The translations under genes were made by a program, and so were the position numbers. Positions 1 to 6,371 of a stretch of 14,105 nucleotides of DNA are shown piece by piece; positions within the stretch are counted from its first letter, which is position 1, and every line of letters begins with the position of its first letter. The DNA comes from Candidatus Margulisiibacteriota bacterium (GTDB lineage: Bacteria > Margulisbacteria > WOR-1 > XYC2-FULL-46-14 > JAHJBW01). Location of the stretch: NCBI GenBank assembly GCA_018813405.1, contig JAHJBW010000213.1, positions 1-14,105 of the forward strand, read 5' to 3'. The notes beneath the pieces are model-generated. The model was not told the DNA's origin. It ran no database searches and saw nothing but the letters and a program-made list of their open reading frames with translations.

Positions 1-174
1 AGCCTCATCAACCCTTCTGTATTCCTCAAAATAAACCAACTTTACAGGGAGCCTTTTCCTGGTATGATTAGCGCCCAACCCCTGCTGGTGCTCTAACAAT
101 CTTTTTTCTAGATTAACCGTACTGCCTGTATAAATACTCCTGTCCGAACATTCGAGCATATACATGAAAGGCAT
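1..174 (-). CDS. GIY-YIG nuclease family protein (partial, 3' end off the window)
   Basis: The 58 visible residues match the start of the small GIY-YIG endonuclease-like family (UPF0213/YhbQ type, about 80-100 aa). They begin MPFMYMLECSD, followed by SIYTGST, where the usual YTG of the second family motif is kept. Then comes an arginine in EKRLLEHQ, and HTRKRLPVKLVYFE, which is typical of this group. The ATG at 174 follows an AGGAG Shine-Dalgarno site at a good distance (complement of 182-186). Such proteins are predicted single-domain DNA nucleases, but the role of this branch is unclear. The gene lies downstream of a hairpin-rich repeat and in the same direction as the defence-like genes. 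It could belong to the repeat element rather than to that operon. The C-terminal part lies outside the window. Confidence 0.85.
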   Translation of the reverse strand, partial: MPFMYMLECSDRSIYTGSTVNLEKRLLEHQQGLGANHTRKRLPVKLVYFEEYRRVDEA

Positions 175-181
175 AGCGTTC

Positions 182-186
182 TCCTT
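182..186 (-). promoter_or_regulatory. Shine-Dalgarno site of the GIY-YIG gene
   Basis: On the minus strand AGGAG stands 7 nt before the ATG at 174, which supports that start. Confidence 0.6.
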
Positions 187-193
187 ATGCTCC

Positions 194-289
194 CTTGCTG
201 CCTTCGGTACGATCCCTCGCCTAGCTCGGGATCACTCAGGCAGCGAGAAAACCGGTGGCTGAGTAGGCCGCAGGCCATATCGAAGCCAC
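194..289. repeat. REP-like hairpin repeat between the GIY-YIG gene and the DUF2130 gene
   Basis: Two stem-loops stand side by side. The first is nested: CTTGCTGCCT (194-203) pairs with AGGCAGCGAG (238-247) with one wobble, and inside it GATCCC (211-216) pairs with GGGATC (228-233). The second pairs GTGGCT (255-260) with AGCCAC (284-289). The block fills the space between the DUF2130 stop and the GIY-YIG start and codes for nothing convincing. On the minus strand the second hairpin starts within a few bases of the DUF2130 stop and is followed by CGGTTTTC, so it might act as a weak terminator. The palindromic make-up suggests a dispersed REP-type element. Confidence 0.55.
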
Positions 290-294
290 ACTAC

Positions 295-1419
295 TCATTC
301 CCCCAACTCCAGCATCTTTATCTGCGGAAGTGTTACCAGTCCGTTAAGGTCGCCGTACATGCCAACCGTATTTTTGATAACTTTTTGAATCTGCTTTTCG
401 CGCTCCGCCCAGATCTTTTCATAGGCGTTTTTTTCTTTTTTGAGACCGTCTTGCATACATGTAAACGCTTCAATTATCGCCTCTACCCTTTGTTTAAATT
501 CAACACCGGTAAGATAGCTGTAGAGTACCTCCATTTTTTCGTTCTTGCCAACCGACATTGCTTTTTCCCGTGTTACAGCTTCAAGGTTCATCCTTAGCGC
601 GGCCGCTAGCGCCGGAGCAAACTTAATATCGCATATCCACACGCCATCGCGGCAAACACACCCTTTAACGCCCTCTGGCAAGGTTATAGATACAATTACC
701 GCAAGATGCGCTTTAATAGCCCGCTGGTCGTCCTTGAGCTTTTGGATCCACCCCTCACTCCAGGCCTTGGTCTTTTTGGACTCCCAAACAATCTGGCCGC
801 ACTCCCGGCCGGAGCGGTCAATAACCTTTTGGACAATATCCGCCCCGCTCATGCCTTTGGGAACAGGAGTTATTTCATCGCCAGGAAATTCAGTCCTCAA
901 AATCTCTTCAAGCTCCAGCTCCAAAACCTCGCCCTGCGTCTGCTGTGACCCCTGCTCCAGCTTGCGGGCAAGCTCGTCTTTTGCCTTGGTCGCGTCAGTA
1001 AGCTGTTTCTTTAACTGCGCTATAACATACTGCTGTTCTTCTGCCGCTTTCTTGGCCGCCTCTTCGGCAATTACCTTTTTGGCTTCTTCAAGCTGGCGCA
1101 GTTTTTCCAGCTCAAATGCCTGCTTTTCTTCTGCCAGTTTGCTTTTTTCCTTGCGAAGTTCAATTTCGTTTTTGGTAGCTTCTGCTAGCTTTGTCTCTTT
1201 GCTTTTTAACTGCTCTTCTAAAAACGCCGTTTTTGCGCTTTGCTCTTTTTCAGCTTCAGTTTTGGCCTGCTTGATGATCTTGGCCGTTAATTCCACCTCT
1301 CTGACCTTTTGTTTGGCCTCAAATTCTCTTGAGACCTTTTCTTCTATCTGATGCGTCAGAACATCGTCGATCGAGATCAATTCCCCGCACTTTGGACATT
1401 TTATTTTTTGTTCGCTCAT
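295..1419 (-). CDS. DUF2130 coiled-coil protein with PD-(D/E)XK nuclease-like core
   Basis: This 374-aa protein fits the DUF2130 family. It opens with a zinc-knuckle-like CPKCG (Cys8, Cys11). A long Lys/Glu/Ala-rich coiled coil follows, about residues 30-160. The family core comes next, about 165-360. In the core, GADI (Asp194) and WESKKTK (Glu213-Ser-Lys215) form a PD-(D/E)XK-type active site, with Glu167-172 as a possible first acidic residue. Family members are predicted restriction-endonuclease-fold proteins without an established reaction. The gene lies 9 bp after the Fic gene and appears to be the last gene of that operon. Its position after hsdM makes a nuclease role in the same locus possible, but this is inference. 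No clear Shine-Dalgarno site precedes the ATG, so coupling to fic is likely. Confidence 0.85.
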   Translation of the reverse strand: MSEQKIKCPKCGELISIDDVLTHQIEEKVSREFEAKQKVREVELTAKIIKQAKTEAEKEQSAKTAFLEEQLKSKETKLAEATKNEIELRKEKSKLAEEKQAFELEKLRQLEEAKKVIAEEAAKKAAEEQQYVIAQLKKQLTDATKAKDELARKLEQGSQQTQGEVLELELEEILRTEFPGDEITPVPKGMSGADIVQKVIDRSGRECGQIVWESKKTKAWSEGWIQKLKDDQRAIKAHLAVIVSITLPEGVKGCVCRDGVWICDIKFAPALAAALRMNLEAVTREKAMSVGKNEKMEVLYSYLTGVEFKQRVEAIIEAFTCMQDGLKKEKNAYEKIWAEREKQIQKVIKNTVGMYGDLNGLVTLPQIKMLELGE

Positions 1420-1428
1420 AAGATTGCT

Positions 1429-2508
1429 CTATTCGCCCTCGATGATCGAGATGAGTTTTTGGTTAATAAATAAGCGGTATTTGCCGTATTTTTGCTCTTT
1501 CACAAATCCTGCTTGAGATAGCTTGGTTAAATATTTGCCGGCCGTAACATAATGGATATCCAAAGCTTTTCCAAGCTTGGCGGGCGTAATAATGGGAAAA
1601 GAAAATATCTGTTCTACCAAGTCCGCTGAATATATCGATTTAAGATCTTGTTTGATAGAAGTTTTGTAATTATCAAAAAGGGACATAATTTCAAACAAAA
1701 CTTTGTTGGTCTCTTTGGCCTGAAAATAAAAACCGTCCAGCATAAAGAGAATAAATTCTTCCCAGCTTCCATTGGCCGAAATATCATTCAATAGACGATA
1801 ATATTCGGTGCGGTTTTTATTGATATATCCGCTGATATATAAAATCGGCCATTTCAAAACCTCGGTCATGATCAAAAATAGGACCATTAAAATCCTGCCT
1901 GTCCGGCCATTGCCATCGCCAAAAGGATGAATAGCTTCAAATTGATAATGCGCTATGGCCGCCTTGATCAGGGGATCAATCCCATCATCAGGATTATTGA
2001 TAAAATTCTCTAAATTGCCCATTAACTCCGGAACATCCCTGGCCACGGGCGGGGTATATATGCGCTCTTTGGTCAAATGATTGACTATCGCGTTTTGCTG
2101 TTTGCGGTATTCCCCATGAGAAGCGTGAACCAACTTCTTCTGGATGCCCAAAATAAGCCGGGTTGAAATAGAGTATTTATCCAGATTCTCATATCCCCAA
2201 ACCACCGCGTCTTTATACCTCAATACCTCTTTATCCGGCTTTCTTTGTTCCTTTTCAGGAAATAATTGGTTTTGCAAAACTTCCACAATAGTAGTATGAA
2301 TATTCTCAATTTCTGAACTGGCCAGAGATTCTCTCAATACCGCGGGAGATAAGAGCAAAAACGGGTTTGGCATGGAAAAGCTATAACCCTTTAATTCAGC
2401 CAAAGCTACCCTGGCTCTAAGCAGCGCATCTTTTAGCTTTGAGCTCTCAAAATCAATATTTGGGGGCAATTTACCTAATATATATGGATTTTCCTTGTTA
2501 TATTGCAT
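1429..2508 (-). CDS. Fic family protein adenylyltransferase with C-terminal winged helix
   Basis: The 359-aa protein carries the complete Fic signature HPFGDGNGRTGR (His194 to Arg205), with catalytic His194 and Mg-binding Asp198. Such enzymes transfer AMP from ATP to Ser/Thr/Tyr hydroxyls of target proteins. The N-terminal Fic_N region contains the inhibitory helix SSEIENI. Ser64-xxx-Glu68-Asn69 fits the class II (S/T)xxxE(G/N) motif, so activity should be self-restrained. Residues about 300-355 look like a winged helix (TPAKLGKALDIHYVTAGKYL, then a basic wing), suggesting DNA binding. The ATG at 2508 is only 6 nt after a -10 box, so the mRNA is probably leaderless. The gene sits between hsdM and the DUF2130 gene. 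Target and physiological role are unknown. GATATATC-like repeats over its promoter suggest autoregulation. Confidence 0.93.
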   Translation of the reverse strand: MQYNKENPYILGKLPPNIDFESSKLKDALLRARVALAELKGYSFSMPNPFLLLSPAVLRESLASSEIENIHTTIVEVLQNQLFPEKEQRKPDKEVLRYKDAVVWGYENLDKYSISTRLILGIQKKLVHASHGEYRKQQNAIVNHLTKERIYTPPVARDVPELMGNLENFINNPDDGIDPLIKAAIAHYQFEAIHPFGDGNGRTGRILMVLFLIMTEVLKWPILYISGYINKNRTEYYRLLNDISANGSWEEFILFMLDGFYFQAKETNKVLFEIMSLFDNYKTSIKQDLKSIYSADLVEQIFSFPIITPAKLGKALDIHYVTAGKYLTKLSQAGFVKEQKYGKYRLFINQKLISIIEGE

Positions 2509-2514
2509 AAATTC

Positions 2515-2543
2515 AATATATCACATTTTTGCCATATTTTCAA
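2515..2543 (-). promoter_or_regulatory. fic promoter, predicted leaderless start
   Basis: On the minus strand a TTGAAA -35 box (2538-2543, 5 of 6 matches) is 17 bp from a TATATT -10 box (2515-2520, 5 of 6 matches). The ATG follows after 6 nt. Transcription should begin at or next to the A of the ATG, and no Shine-Dalgarno site is possible. Confidence 0.6.
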
Positions 2544-2580
2544 CATATCAAACCAGATATATCACTTTGGTTGATATATC
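2515..2580. repeat. GATATATC-like repeats over the fic promoter (possible operators)
   Basis: Two perfect palindromic GATATATC copies stand at 2556-2563 and 2573-2580, 17 bp apart. Two degenerate copies follow: AACATATC at 2542-2549, touching the -35 box, and AATATATC at 2515-2522, covering the -10 box. The layout suits a repressor site, possibly for the winged helix of Fic itself. Caution: the region is AT-rich, and one more perfect copy lies inside the fic gene at 1822-1829. Confidence 0.45.
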
Positions 2581-2589
2581 GTTTTCTCA

Positions 2590-4047
2590 TTAACGCAAAT
2601 GATCCTTAATCGCCTTTACAATTTTTTTGGATTCCTCATCTAGCTTTGTTATCTCCGCCAATATCACCTTTGGCTCTCTTAGCACTACTTCATCCTTCTT
2701 ATTCGGATTCTTGACCGACAGATCAAAGGTCTTGGGGTTAATATCTTTCATGTTTATCGACCAGGAATTCGCGGAATCCGCCCTGGTCTTTTGAAGCTTC
2801 ACAAACTCCGCCAGGTCCTGCTCATTTAACGGGTTGGTCTTGCCCAGATTGCGGCCCAGATCAAGCTGATAGTACCAAATCTTTTTGGTTGGCGCGCCTT
2901 TGGTAAAAAATAATACGACCGTCTTAACCCCGGCGCCGGTAAAAGTCCCGCCTGGCAGATCAAGCACTGTGTGCAGATCACAGCTTTCAAGCAGGAGCCT
3001 GCGAAGCGAAACAGCGGCATTGTCGGTATTTGAAAGAAAAGTATTCTTGATAACAATACCAGCCCGCCCATGGGCTTTGAGATATTTAATAAAATGTTGT
3101 AAAAACAAAAACGCCGTCTCGCCGGTCTTGATGGGAAAGTTTTGCTGTACCTCTGCTCGCTCTTTTCCCCCAAAAGGCGGATTGGCCAAAACAATGTCAT
3201 AGCGGTCTTTTTCTTCGATATCCATGATATTTTCAGCCAATGAGTTGGTATGAAGAATATTGGGCGCTTCGATCCCGTGCAGGATCATGTTCATTATGCC
3301 AATAATATACGCCAGCGGCTTCTTTTCTTTGCCATAAAACGTCTTTTTCTGCAGTTTCTCCATGTCTTTGGTTGACAAGTTTTTGCTGTGTTTCAAATAT
3401 TCAAAGGCCTCGACCAAAAATCCCGCAGACCCAACCGCACCGTCATAAATCTTATCGCCAATTTTTGGGGCCACTACTTTTACAATGGTCTTGATCAAAG
3501 CCCTGGGGGTGTAATATTCCCCGCCATTTCTGCCAGCGTTGCCCATATTCTTGATCTTGGCCTCGTACAAATGGGAAAGCTCATGCTTATCTTTCTTTGA
3601 TTGAAAGCGCAAACCATCAACAATAGTCAATATCTCTCGAAGATTATATCCACTGTGCACCCTGTTTTTAAGCTCGCTGAATATTTCCCCTATTTTGTAC
3701 TGAATCGTATCCGGACTATCAGCTTCCTGCTTGAATTTTTTCAGGTATGGGAAAAGCTTGTGGTCGACAAAATCCTTTAGATCATCTCCTGTTAGCGCGG
3801 CATGATGGTCCAATTTACCATCTGCGGTCTTGGGCGCGGCCCATACTTCCCACCGATATTGCGGAGCTATAATAGCCGCGTATTTTTTACCCGCAAGCTC
3901 GGCGTGTGTCTTTTTGTCTTTTTCAAGGTCATCAAGATATTTTAGGAAGAGGATCCATGAGGTTTGTTCAATATATTCTAGCTCACTCCCCACCCCCGCG
4001 TCTTTCCAAAGGATATTATCTATGTTTTTGAATGATTGCTCGTACAT
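2590..4047 (-). CDS. hsdM: Type I restriction-modification methyltransferase subunit (HsdM)
   Basis: This 485-aa protein has the layout of HsdM, the N6-adenine methyltransferase subunit of type I systems. An N-terminal helical HsdM_N region spans residues 1-140. The entrance motif GGEYYTPR is at 176-182. The SAM-binding motif I is IYDGAVGSAGFL (about 200-211). Motif IV, NPPF, is at 289-292. Motif I differs from the common D-P-x-C-G-S-G-G, but the DGAVGSAGF form still keeps Asp202 and the glycines. Length is normal and there is no internal damage, unlike the two genes upstream. HsdM normally needs HsdS to recognise DNA, and none is visible here. A GGTGG sequence 8 nt before the ATG is the likely ribosome site. 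The fic gene follows 81 bp downstream with its own promoter. Confidence 0.93.
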   Translation of the reverse strand: MYEQSFKNIDNILWKDAGVGSELEYIEQTSWILFLKYLDDLEKDKKTHAELAGKKYAAIIAPQYRWEVWAAPKTADGKLDHHAALTGDDLKDFVDHKLFPYLKKFKQEADSPDTIQYKIGEIFSELKNRVHSGYNLREILTIVDGLRFQSKKDKHELSHLYEAKIKNMGNAGRNGGEYYTPRALIKTIVKVVAPKIGDKIYDGAVGSAGFLVEAFEYLKHSKNLSTKDMEKLQKKTFYGKEKKPLAYIIGIMNMILHGIEAPNILHTNSLAENIMDIEEKDRYDIVLANPPFGGKERAEVQQNFPIKTGETAFLFLQHFIKYLKAHGRAGIVIKNTFLSNTDNAAVSLRRLLLESCDLHTVLDLPGGTFTGAGVKTVVLFFTKGAPTKKIWYYQLDLGRNLGKTNPLNEQDLAEFVKLQKTRADSANSWSINMKDINPKTFDLSVKNPNKKDEVVLREPKVILAEITKLDEESKKIVKAIKDHLR

Positions 4048-4054
4048 TTATTCG

Positions 4055-4075
4055 CCACCCTTAAACTACCACCCT
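4055..4075 (-). promoter_or_regulatory. Duplicated AGGGTGG, one copy acting as hsdM ribosome site
   Basis: On the minus strand AGGGTGG occurs twice, 14 bp apart (4069-4075 and 4055-4061). The copy nearer the gene contains GGTGG about 8 nt before the hsdM ATG and can serve as Shine-Dalgarno sequence. The role of the other copy is unknown. Confidence 0.35.
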
Positions 4076-4123
4076 ATAAGTAGCAGTTCTTGTTAATTTT
4101 ACTCCTTTTGGACATAAAAGAAA

Positions 4124-4173
4124 AGGTTGATTGAGGTTACGAGAGGTTAAGAAATGTTGCGTCAGGTTGCGAA
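4124..4173. repeat. Five 10-bp direct repeats, exactly phased
   Basis: Units begin at 4124, 4134, 4144, 4154 and 4164. Each is 10 bp and starts AGGTT (ATGTT in the fourth), while the second half varies around NCGAN. The period equals one helical turn. The tract lies in the 157-bp gap between the end of the parB-like remnant and the hsdM start. Nothing coding is seen in this gap. Confidence 0.7.
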
Positions 4174-4204
4174 AAACACGCGCCTCGCCTTTTCCGCGTC
4201 ATTA

Positions 4205-4645
4205 TCACAATTCCCCCTGGAGTGTGCCAGGCACAAACCAGAAGATTTTGTCGATTTTCTTTTGTATAGCGCTAAAAACTGCAGATAATTTGGCATCAGG
4301 ATTAAAATTGACCTCTATCCTGACTGCCTCCTCTATGGGCGCGAAGTTGGAACGCACAAGGTTCGCCACCATCTCCAGCCGCAGGGCTTCTTTGTCTTTG
4401 TGAACATCCACTACCAGTACCGGCACTTTTGCCGCGGGCTTGGTGCCAAGCTCATCAAGCGCCATCAACCGCCTGTTGCCGTCGATGACCACGAACTCAC
4501 GACCCATCTTGCGGACAATGAGCGGAAAGAGTATCCCTTCGGCCTCAATAGACGCTTTTAACTCCTCAAGCCCGGCCAAAAGGTCTTTGCGGACTTGCGG
4601 TGAGGAATAGTTCAACTTGTCGAATCATCTTTGTTGTATTTTCAT
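4205..4645 (-). pseudogene. ParB N-terminal-like nuclease domain gene, broken
   Basis: From residue 8 onward the translation is a ParB/sulfiredoxin-like domain: SSPQVRK, then LKASIEAEGILFPLIVRK, then the conserved VIDGNRRLMALDELG, then VPVLVVD and ANLVRSN. The natural start is the ATG at 4645, with AGGAA 6 nt before it. That frame reads MKIQQR and then meets a TGA (4625-4627) before continuing FDKLNYSSPQ. MKIQQ and FDKL resemble the usual start of this family, so the stop looks like a nonsense mutation. The only alternative is a TTG at 4615 without a ribosome site, giving 136 aa. The C-terminal 30 residues are not ParB-like and end over a GTGCCAGGCAC palindrome, so the gene also seems cut short. 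The domain may bind or hydrolyse nucleotides. Confidence 0.7.
4224..4234. repeat. GTGCCAGGCAC palindrome at the 3' end of the ParB-like remnant
   Basis: A perfect 5-bp inverted repeat around one central base lies 17 codons inside the last frame of the remnant, at the point where its sequence no longer resembles ParB. It may be part of a small REP-like element. Confidence 0.3.
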
Positions 4646-4653
4646 GATTGTTC

Positions 4654-4722
4654 CTACTTTAGATATTGCTTCACTTCTTTGTCAAAATCCGAAACAAAGT
4701 TCTGGTCCTGGCAATACTGCAT
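4654..4722 (-). pseudogene. Out-of-frame 3' tail of an unidentified gene behind RhuM
   Basis: In a frame different from the RhuM reading frame, the strand reads MQYCQDQNFVSDFD and then KEVKQYLK, ending at TAG (4654-4656). This stop is 8 nt before the ParB-like ATG, the spacing expected of an operon neighbour. The RhuM frame loses its family likeness exactly where this tail begins. I therefore read the tail as the last codons of a gene mostly removed by a deletion. Its identity is not certain. Confidence 0.4.
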
Positions 4723-5237
4723 TGCGAATATATATCTGTGATCTTTTGATAAAAACGCCGCTCCGAAGCGCGGATCTCCCTGATGCGCTCCAAAAGCTCA
4801 TCAAAATAGTCCTGCCCAAACCTCTTGCCATTCTTAAGCCGCTCATCGTCCAGAACAAATCCCTTGATAATATATTCCCGCAGGCTCCTGGTAGCCCATA
4901 TCCTAAAGTGGGTCGCCTTTTCAGAATTTACCCTGTAACCAACGGAAATAATTGCATCAAGATTGTAAAAATTCGGCTCTCTCTCAACATTTCTTTCGCC
5001 TTCTTTTTGAACTATTCGAATTTTTCGAATAGTTGTATCTTCTTGTAGTTCTTTCGACTCAAATACCTCTTTAAGGTGGTAGTTCACCGTATTAACCTCT
5101 ACACCAAAAAGCTCGGCCATTTTCTTTTGGGTAAGCCAGACGGTTTCATCCTGAAAAAATACCTCTATCTTCACATCGCCATCGGGTGAAGAATAAAACA
5201 ATATTTCCGACTGTTTAGGCTGTTTTTCATTGTCCAT
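4671..5237 (-). CDS. RhuM family protein, C-terminally truncated
   Basis: The first 170 of 188 residues match the RhuM (virulence protein) family. An HTH-like segment lies at about 34-57 (WLTQKKMAELFGVEVNTVNY). NFYNLDAIISVGYRVNS is at 90-105. RIWATRSLREYIIKGFVLDDERLK is at about 112-135. RIREIRASERRFYQKITDIY ends at 170. Family members of this type are usually over 300 aa. Here the likeness stops at residue 170 and 18 unrelated residues lead to a stop, so the second half is lost. RhuM genes are often found beside type I restriction genes, but their function is unclear. The gene is the first of the minus-strand block, with its own predicted leaderless promoter. A residual function of the N-terminal domain cannot be excluded. 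Confidence 0.8.
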   Translation of the reverse strand: MDNEKQPKQSEILFYSSPDGDVKIEVFFQDETVWLTQKKMAELFGVEVNTVNYHLKEVFESKELQEDTTIRKIRIVQKEGERNVEREPNFYNLDAIISVGYRVNSEKATHFRIWATRSLREYIIKGFVLDDERLKNGKRFGQDYFDELLERIREIRASERRFYQKITDIYSQCSIARTRTLFRILTKK

Positions 5238-5243
5238 ATTCTG

Positions 5244-5272
5244 ATTTTACGCCCAGGGTGCGCGAAAAGCAA
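5244..5272 (-). promoter_or_regulatory. rhuM promoter, predicted leaderless start
   Basis: On the minus strand TTGCTT (5267-5272) and TAAAAT (5244-5249) are 17 bp apart. The ATG at 5237 follows the -10 box after 6 nt, and no Shine-Dalgarno site is present. Confidence 0.5.
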
Positions 5273-5273
5273 G

Positions 5274-5385
5274 GCTGTGGGGGTAGCGTCCGTCGTTAGG
5301 CGTTAGGAGCTTGCCCGCCGGAGCCCTGGCGTAGGCGGGAAACGTAAGGCGTGATCCGTAACGCGCTACTAACGCCCGCCAGGGT
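5274..5385. repeat. REP-like spacer with CCCGCC/GGCGGG hairpin and GTTAGGC/GTAACGC repeats
   Basis: CCCGCC (5314-5319) pairs with GGCGGG (5334-5339) across a 14-base loop. Around it are short degenerate words such as GCGTTAGGA, CGTAAGGC, CGTAACGCG and CTAACGC. GCCCGCC returns at 5374-5380. The block is GC-richer than the genes to its left, has no convincing coding capacity, and separates two divergent promoters. It resembles a decayed palindromic repeat. Confidence 0.45.
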
Positions 5386-5389
5386 GAGC

Positions 5390-5395
5390 TATAAT
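5390..5395 (+). promoter_or_regulatory. dus -10 box, predicted leaderless start
   Basis: A perfect TATAAT ends 7 nt before the ATG at 5403, and an in-frame TGA at 5385-5387 rules out a longer protein. No good -35 box and no Shine-Dalgarno site are seen. Confidence 0.55.
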
Positions 5396-5402
5396 AGTAC
5401 AT

Positions 5403-6371
5403 ATGCTCGATAAAGTCATACTCGCCCCCATAGCTGGCGTTGCCGACCTGGCCTTTCGCCTTATCTGCCGCGAACACGGGGCCGGGCTGTGTTTTTACGA
5501 AATGCTTGATTCAAACTCGCTTATCCACGGCCCCAAACGAAAGATCGAGGATATTATACAATTCCACAAGAAAGATACACCCATCGCCGGGCAACTGCTG
5601 GGCAACGACCCTGACAATATGCTAAAAGCCGCCAAAAAACTGCTTAAATATTGCGGCCATATCAAGTTCCTGGACATTAACGCCGCCTGCCCCGTTAAAA
5701 AAGTGCTCAAGAAAAAAGCCGGCGCCCATCTTCTGAAAGAGCCGGAAACGCTCTACCGCGTCATCGATAAACTGGCCAATAACCTGCCGCTTAATATTAC
5801 CGTCAAACTCAGGGTGAACGAGAATATCACCCAAATAGCCAGAGGCTGTGAAAACGCGGGAGCAAAAGTGCTTTTCGTCCACGGCCGCACCGCCCAACAG
5901 CTCTACAAGGGAAATGTCGACCACCGGGCCATCAAATCCGTTAAAGACGCGGTAAAAATTCCCGTCTACGCTTCCGGCAATATATTTTCACCACAGGCCG
6001 CCAAAGAAGCTCTCGACCTTACCGGCTGTGACGGGGTCTTGATCGCCCGCGGATCGTTCGGCAATCCCTGGATATTCAAGAGGACAAAGCATTACCTTAA
6101 AACGGGAAAGCTTTTGGCAGAGCCCGGCTGGGCTGAAAAGCTTACCACGATCAGAAGACATGTGCAGTATATTGAAAAGAACAAGAAGATGATAACCCGC
6201 ATTAACCTGGCCTGCGCGCGCAAGACCGCCATCTGGTATTTGAAAAGCTTTAAGAATTCAAGGGCGGTGCGCGACGAAGCGGGGAAAAAACATACCTTTA
6301 AAGAGCTTTACGCGCTCATCGACAGTATTTCCGAAAGCCTTTTGACCGGCAGGCCCACCACATTATCATAA
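5403..6371 (+). CDS. tRNA-dihydrouridine synthase
   Basis: The 322-aa protein is a Dus family flavoenzyme that reduces uridine to dihydrouridine in tRNA using FMN and NAD(P)H. Visible landmarks are the N-terminal LAPIAGVADLAFR (7-19), DINAACPVKK (91-100) with catalytic Cys96, VKLRVNE (134-140), VHGRTAQQLYKG (159-170), and the FMN phosphate region SGN plus IARGSFGNPWIF (about 191-225). The residues before the catalytic cysteine are Ala-Ala, where Met-Gly is common. The substrate-binding C-terminal helical domain is complete, and length is normal. The subtype (DusA/B/C or archaeal-like) cannot be settled by eye. The mRNA is probably leaderless. The last 21 codons and stop overlap the end of maf on the other strand by 64 bp. 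Confidence 0.93.
   Translation: MLDKVILAPIAGVADLAFRLICREHGAGLCFYEMLDSNSLIHGPKRKIEDIIQFHKKDTPIAGQLLGNDPDNMLKAAKKLLKYCGHIKFLDINAACPVKKVLKKKAGAHLLKEPETLYRVIDKLANNLPLNITVKLRVNENITQIARGCENAGAKVLFVHGRTAQQLYKGNVDHRAIKSVKDAVKIPVYASGNIFSPQAAKEALDLTGCDGVLIARGSFGNPWIFKRTKHYLKTGKLLAEPGWAEKLTTIRRHVQYIEKNKKMITRINLACARKTAIWYLKSFKNSRAVRDEAGKKHTFKELYALIDSISESLLTGRPTTLS

Noticed and set aside
545..1351. Long serine/alanine-rich open frame on the plus strand
   Set aside because: It mirrors the Lys/Glu/Ala coiled coil of the DUF2130 gene on the other strand. Composition alone explains the absence of stops.
4625..4627. TGA recoding (genetic code 25 or selenocysteine) in the ParB-like gene
   Set aside because: Other genes are long and free of in-frame TGA, and TGA ends several of them (DUF2130, galT, lipoprotein). 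No SECIS-like need is apparent.
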